A stretch of 6,833 nucleotides of DNA from JBEKHI01 sp050012355 (lineage in GTDB: Bacteria; Actinomycetota; Actinomycetes; Streptosporangiales; Streptosporangiaceae). Shown piece after piece: positions 5,634 through 6,833 of the stretch. The position numbers were made by a program, and so were the translations under genes. The stretch's first letter is position 1, and every line of letters starts with the position of its first letter. The stretch spans positions 1 through 6,833 of the forward strand of contig JBEKHI010000543.1 in assembly GCA_050012355.1 (NCBI GenBank), written 5' to 3'. A model generated the notes under the pieces. The model worked only from the letters and a program-made list of their open reading frames with translations, made no database searches and was not told where the DNA came from.

Positions 5634-6401
5634 ATGGCGGACGGAGCTGACCGACAGGTCGCGCTGGTCACCGGATCGGCGAGCGGTATCGGCAAGGCGG
5701 CGGCGCTGCGGCTGGCCAGGGCCGGCTACGACGTGGCGATCAACTACAGCCGCTCGGAGGGCCGGGCCAAGGAGACCCTTGACGAGCTGAACACGTTCGG
5801 CGGTTCCCACCTGGCGCTGCGCGGCGACGTCAGCGACGACAACGTGGTGCGGACGATGATCGCCGAGGTCACCGAGAAGTACGGGCGGCTGGACGCGCTG
5901 GTCAACAACGCCGGGACCACCAGCGAGACGCCGCCTGATGACCTGGACGGCGTAGATCTGGCGGACTGGGACCAGGTGTTCGCCGTCAACGTCCGCGGCC
6001 TGTTCCAGGTCACCAGGGCCGCCGCTCCGCTGCTGCGCGCGGCCGGCGGCAACGTCGTCAACGTGGCCTCGATCGTCGGGCTGCGCCCGGGCCCGCAGCC
6101 GCTCGCCTACGCGGCCAGCAAGGCGGCCGTGGTGTCGCTGACCCGCACGCTGTCCCGGGTGCTCGCGCCCGAGGTCCGGGTCAACGCCGTCGCACCCGGG
6201 TGGATCGCCGGCGAGTGGATGGAGCGCACGCTCGGCGACAACTACGACCGGCTGATGGACCGCCGGGCCCAGTGGACCCCGCTCAAGCGCAACGTGACGC
6301 TCGATGACGTCGCGGACTCGATCCTCTCGCTGCTGGAGTCACACCCGTTCGTGACCGGCGAGACAATCGTGATCGACGGCGGCTACACCGCCACCACGTA
6401 A
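5634..6401 (+). CDS. SDR-family NAD(P)-dependent oxidoreductase, FabG-like
   Basis: A 255-residue classical short-chain dehydrogenase/reductase of normal length. The nucleotide-binding motif is TGSASGIG (13-20), with NNAG at 91-94. The catalytic set is Asn119, Ser146 (VNVASIVG), Tyr159 and Lys163 (YAASK). VNAVAPGWI follows, and the C-terminus ITGxxIxVDGG-like VTGETIVIDGGYTATT is typical. The INYSRSE stretch after strand 2 carries Arg40, which favours NADPH (inference). Such enzymes interconvert keto and hydroxyl groups; the substrate is not readable, and FabG of fatty-acid synthesis is only the nearest general model. The start at 5634 has AGGAGG 5 bases upstream. It is divergent from the ABC efflux operon across a shared operator region, so it may act on the same compound that the exporter removes or that induces the TetR repressor. 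Confidence 0.93.
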   Translation: MADGADRQVALVTGSASGIGKAAALRLARAGYDVAINYSRSEGRAKETLDELNTFGGSHLALRGDVSDDNVVRTMIAEVTEKYGRLDALVNNAGTTSETPPDDLDGVDLADWDQVFAVNVRGLFQVTRAAAPLLRAAGGNVVNVASIVGLRPGPQPLAYAASKAAVVSLTRTLSRVLAPEVRVNAVAPGWIAGEWMERTLGDNYDRLMDRRAQWTPLKRNVTLDDVADSILSLLESHPFVTGETIVIDGGYTATT

Positions 6402-6442
6402 CCCCAGTCCGAAGCCCGGCCGATGCCCCCTGGCCGTATCTC

Positions 6443-6530
6443 CCCCGGCAACCCCGGCAACCCGGGTGCCCCGGCGAGCCCAGCAACCCGGCGAGCCCAG
6501 CAACCTCGGCAACCTCGGCAATGTTCGCAA
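6443..6530. repeat. Tandem short-repeat patch (9-bp and 17-bp units)
   Basis: The patch reads as two copies of CCCCGGCAA (6443-6460), a degenerate unit (6461-6469), two perfect copies of the 17-mer CCCGGCGAGCCCAGCAA (6470-6503), two copies of CCTCGGCAA (6504-6521) and a degenerate TGTTCGCAA (6522-6530). All units share a CGGC...AA core. In one plus-strand frame it would give a Pro/Gly-rich peptide, but nothing supports translation. It starts 41 bp after the SDR stop. It is probably a slippage-prone intergenic repeat. Confidence 0.8.
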
Positions 6531-6634
6531 ACGGGGCATGCGTATCATTTCGCCTTGCCGTCGCGCCTGGCGATTATGGTTAATGCCGGCTCTGAGCGGA
6601 AAGTCCCTCCCCAGCCGGTGCGCCGCCGCGGAGC

Positions 6635-6696
6635 GTTTCTGGTGGGTGCGGCACTACCAATAAAAGAACCTGGGTAATGCAGCATCCACCAGAAAC
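6635..6696. repeat. 62-bp imperfect inverted repeat (24-bp arms, 14-base loop)
   Basis: The left arm 6635-6658 begins GTTTCTGGTGG. The right arm 6673-6696 ends CCACCAGAAAC. The arms match at 21 of 24 positions, with the outermost 11 bp perfect. The loop (6659-6672) is A-rich (aataaaagaacctg). One mismatch would be a G-U pair in RNA of the plus strand. No T-run follows on either strand, so a classic terminator is not indicated. It could be a terminator without a U-tract, a small mobile-element remnant or a folded RNA. Confidence 0.75.
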
Positions 6697-6833
6697 AGGC
6701 CACCAGCCAGTAGATCACACCAGCAACATCTACACCGTTAGCACCGCGATCATCAGCGGTGTATGCCTCAGGCCGCGGGCGCGGCAGCAGATCCGGGCCC
6801 GCCACCACCCCGCGGCCCTCGCCACTTTCACGC

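Larger units (their letters stand above)
6402..6833. other. Region without a convincing gene, containing repeats and dyads
   Basis: No reading frame here has recognisable family sequence or a good ribosome binding site. The first part is very GC-rich and holds the tandem repeat patch. From about 6535 to 6765 the sequence is less GC-rich than the genes to its left. A small nested dyad, TACACCG (6731-6737) with CGGTGTA (6757-6763) and inner CACCGC/GCGGTG (6742-6747, 6756-6761), is the only structure seen to the right of the large inverted repeat. No clear terminator for the SDR gene is seen; CGGCC/GGCCG around 6417-6436 is a weak candidate. A minus-strand frame open from the right edge to 6545 cannot be excluded as the end of a gene that starts outside. 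Confidence 0.5.

Noticed and set aside
6470..6503. A CRISPR array
   Set aside because: Only two contiguous 17-bp copies exist with no spacers between them, and no cas genes are present.
6423..6677. An 84-codon plus-strand frame with GNPGNPGAP, collagen-like at first sight
   Set aside because: The Pro/Gly pattern comes from the 9-bp DNA repeats, breaks down after three units, and no ribosome binding site precedes it.
6635..6696. An integron attC site or a tRNA-like fold
   Set aside because: The arm ends do not match the attC core boxes (GTTRRRY/RYYYAAC), and no anticodon or T-arm pattern fits.

Overview
The window comes from a high-GC Gram-positive bacterium, most likely an actinobacterium. 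Coding third positions are strongly G/C, ribosome binding sites are GGAGG-like, one gene belongs to the deazaflavin (F420)-dependent nitroreductase family, and the MMPL, LysR, TetR and FabG-like proteins have an actinobacterial look. I cannot name a genus. No phage, CRISPR, tRNA, rRNA or complete insertion sequence is visible.

Layout. (1) 2-862, plus strand: the C-terminal half of an MMPL/RND-type membrane transporter that begins before the window. A strong hairpin (870-910) ends it and also serves the convergent neighbour. (2) 939-1379, minus strand: a small Ddn-like F420-dependent nitroreductase-family protein, divergent from a LysR-type regulator (1540 onward, plus strand). The 160-bp gap between them carries a large interrupted dyad. 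The LysR frame has no stop where the family should end and runs on antisense through the whole next gene. A TAA lies one base out of frame at the expected end. (3) 2446-5515, minus strand: a tight four-gene operon in the order ABC-2 permease, ABC ATPase, second ABC ATPase, TetR regulator. Junctions are 1 bp, a 4-bp ATGA overlap and a probable 23-bp overlap with a TTG start. The two ATPases resemble the two halves of the YbhF/RbbA type of double ATPase, here as separate proteins. (4) 5516-5633: a compact divergent control region with two overlapping 20-bp palindromes (36 bp in all), lying over the promoter of the ABC operon and at the edge of the promoter of an SDR oxidoreductase (5634-6401, plus strand). 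(5) 6402-6833: no convincing gene. It holds an 88-bp tandem repeat patch and a 62-bp near-perfect inverted repeat in a stretch that is less GC-rich.

Working model (inference): the TetR protein represses its own ABC efflux operon, and possibly the divergent SDR, by binding the 36-bp operator, with a small hydrophobic or toxic compound as inducer. The LysR protein probably controls the divergent nitroreductase-family gene. The region reads as a set of small-molecule detoxification or export modules. The most interesting points are the asymmetric ATPase pair, with all its defects in one composite ATP site, the double operator, the stop-less lysR frame, the dyad at 1414-1460 and the unexplained inverted repeat near the right end.
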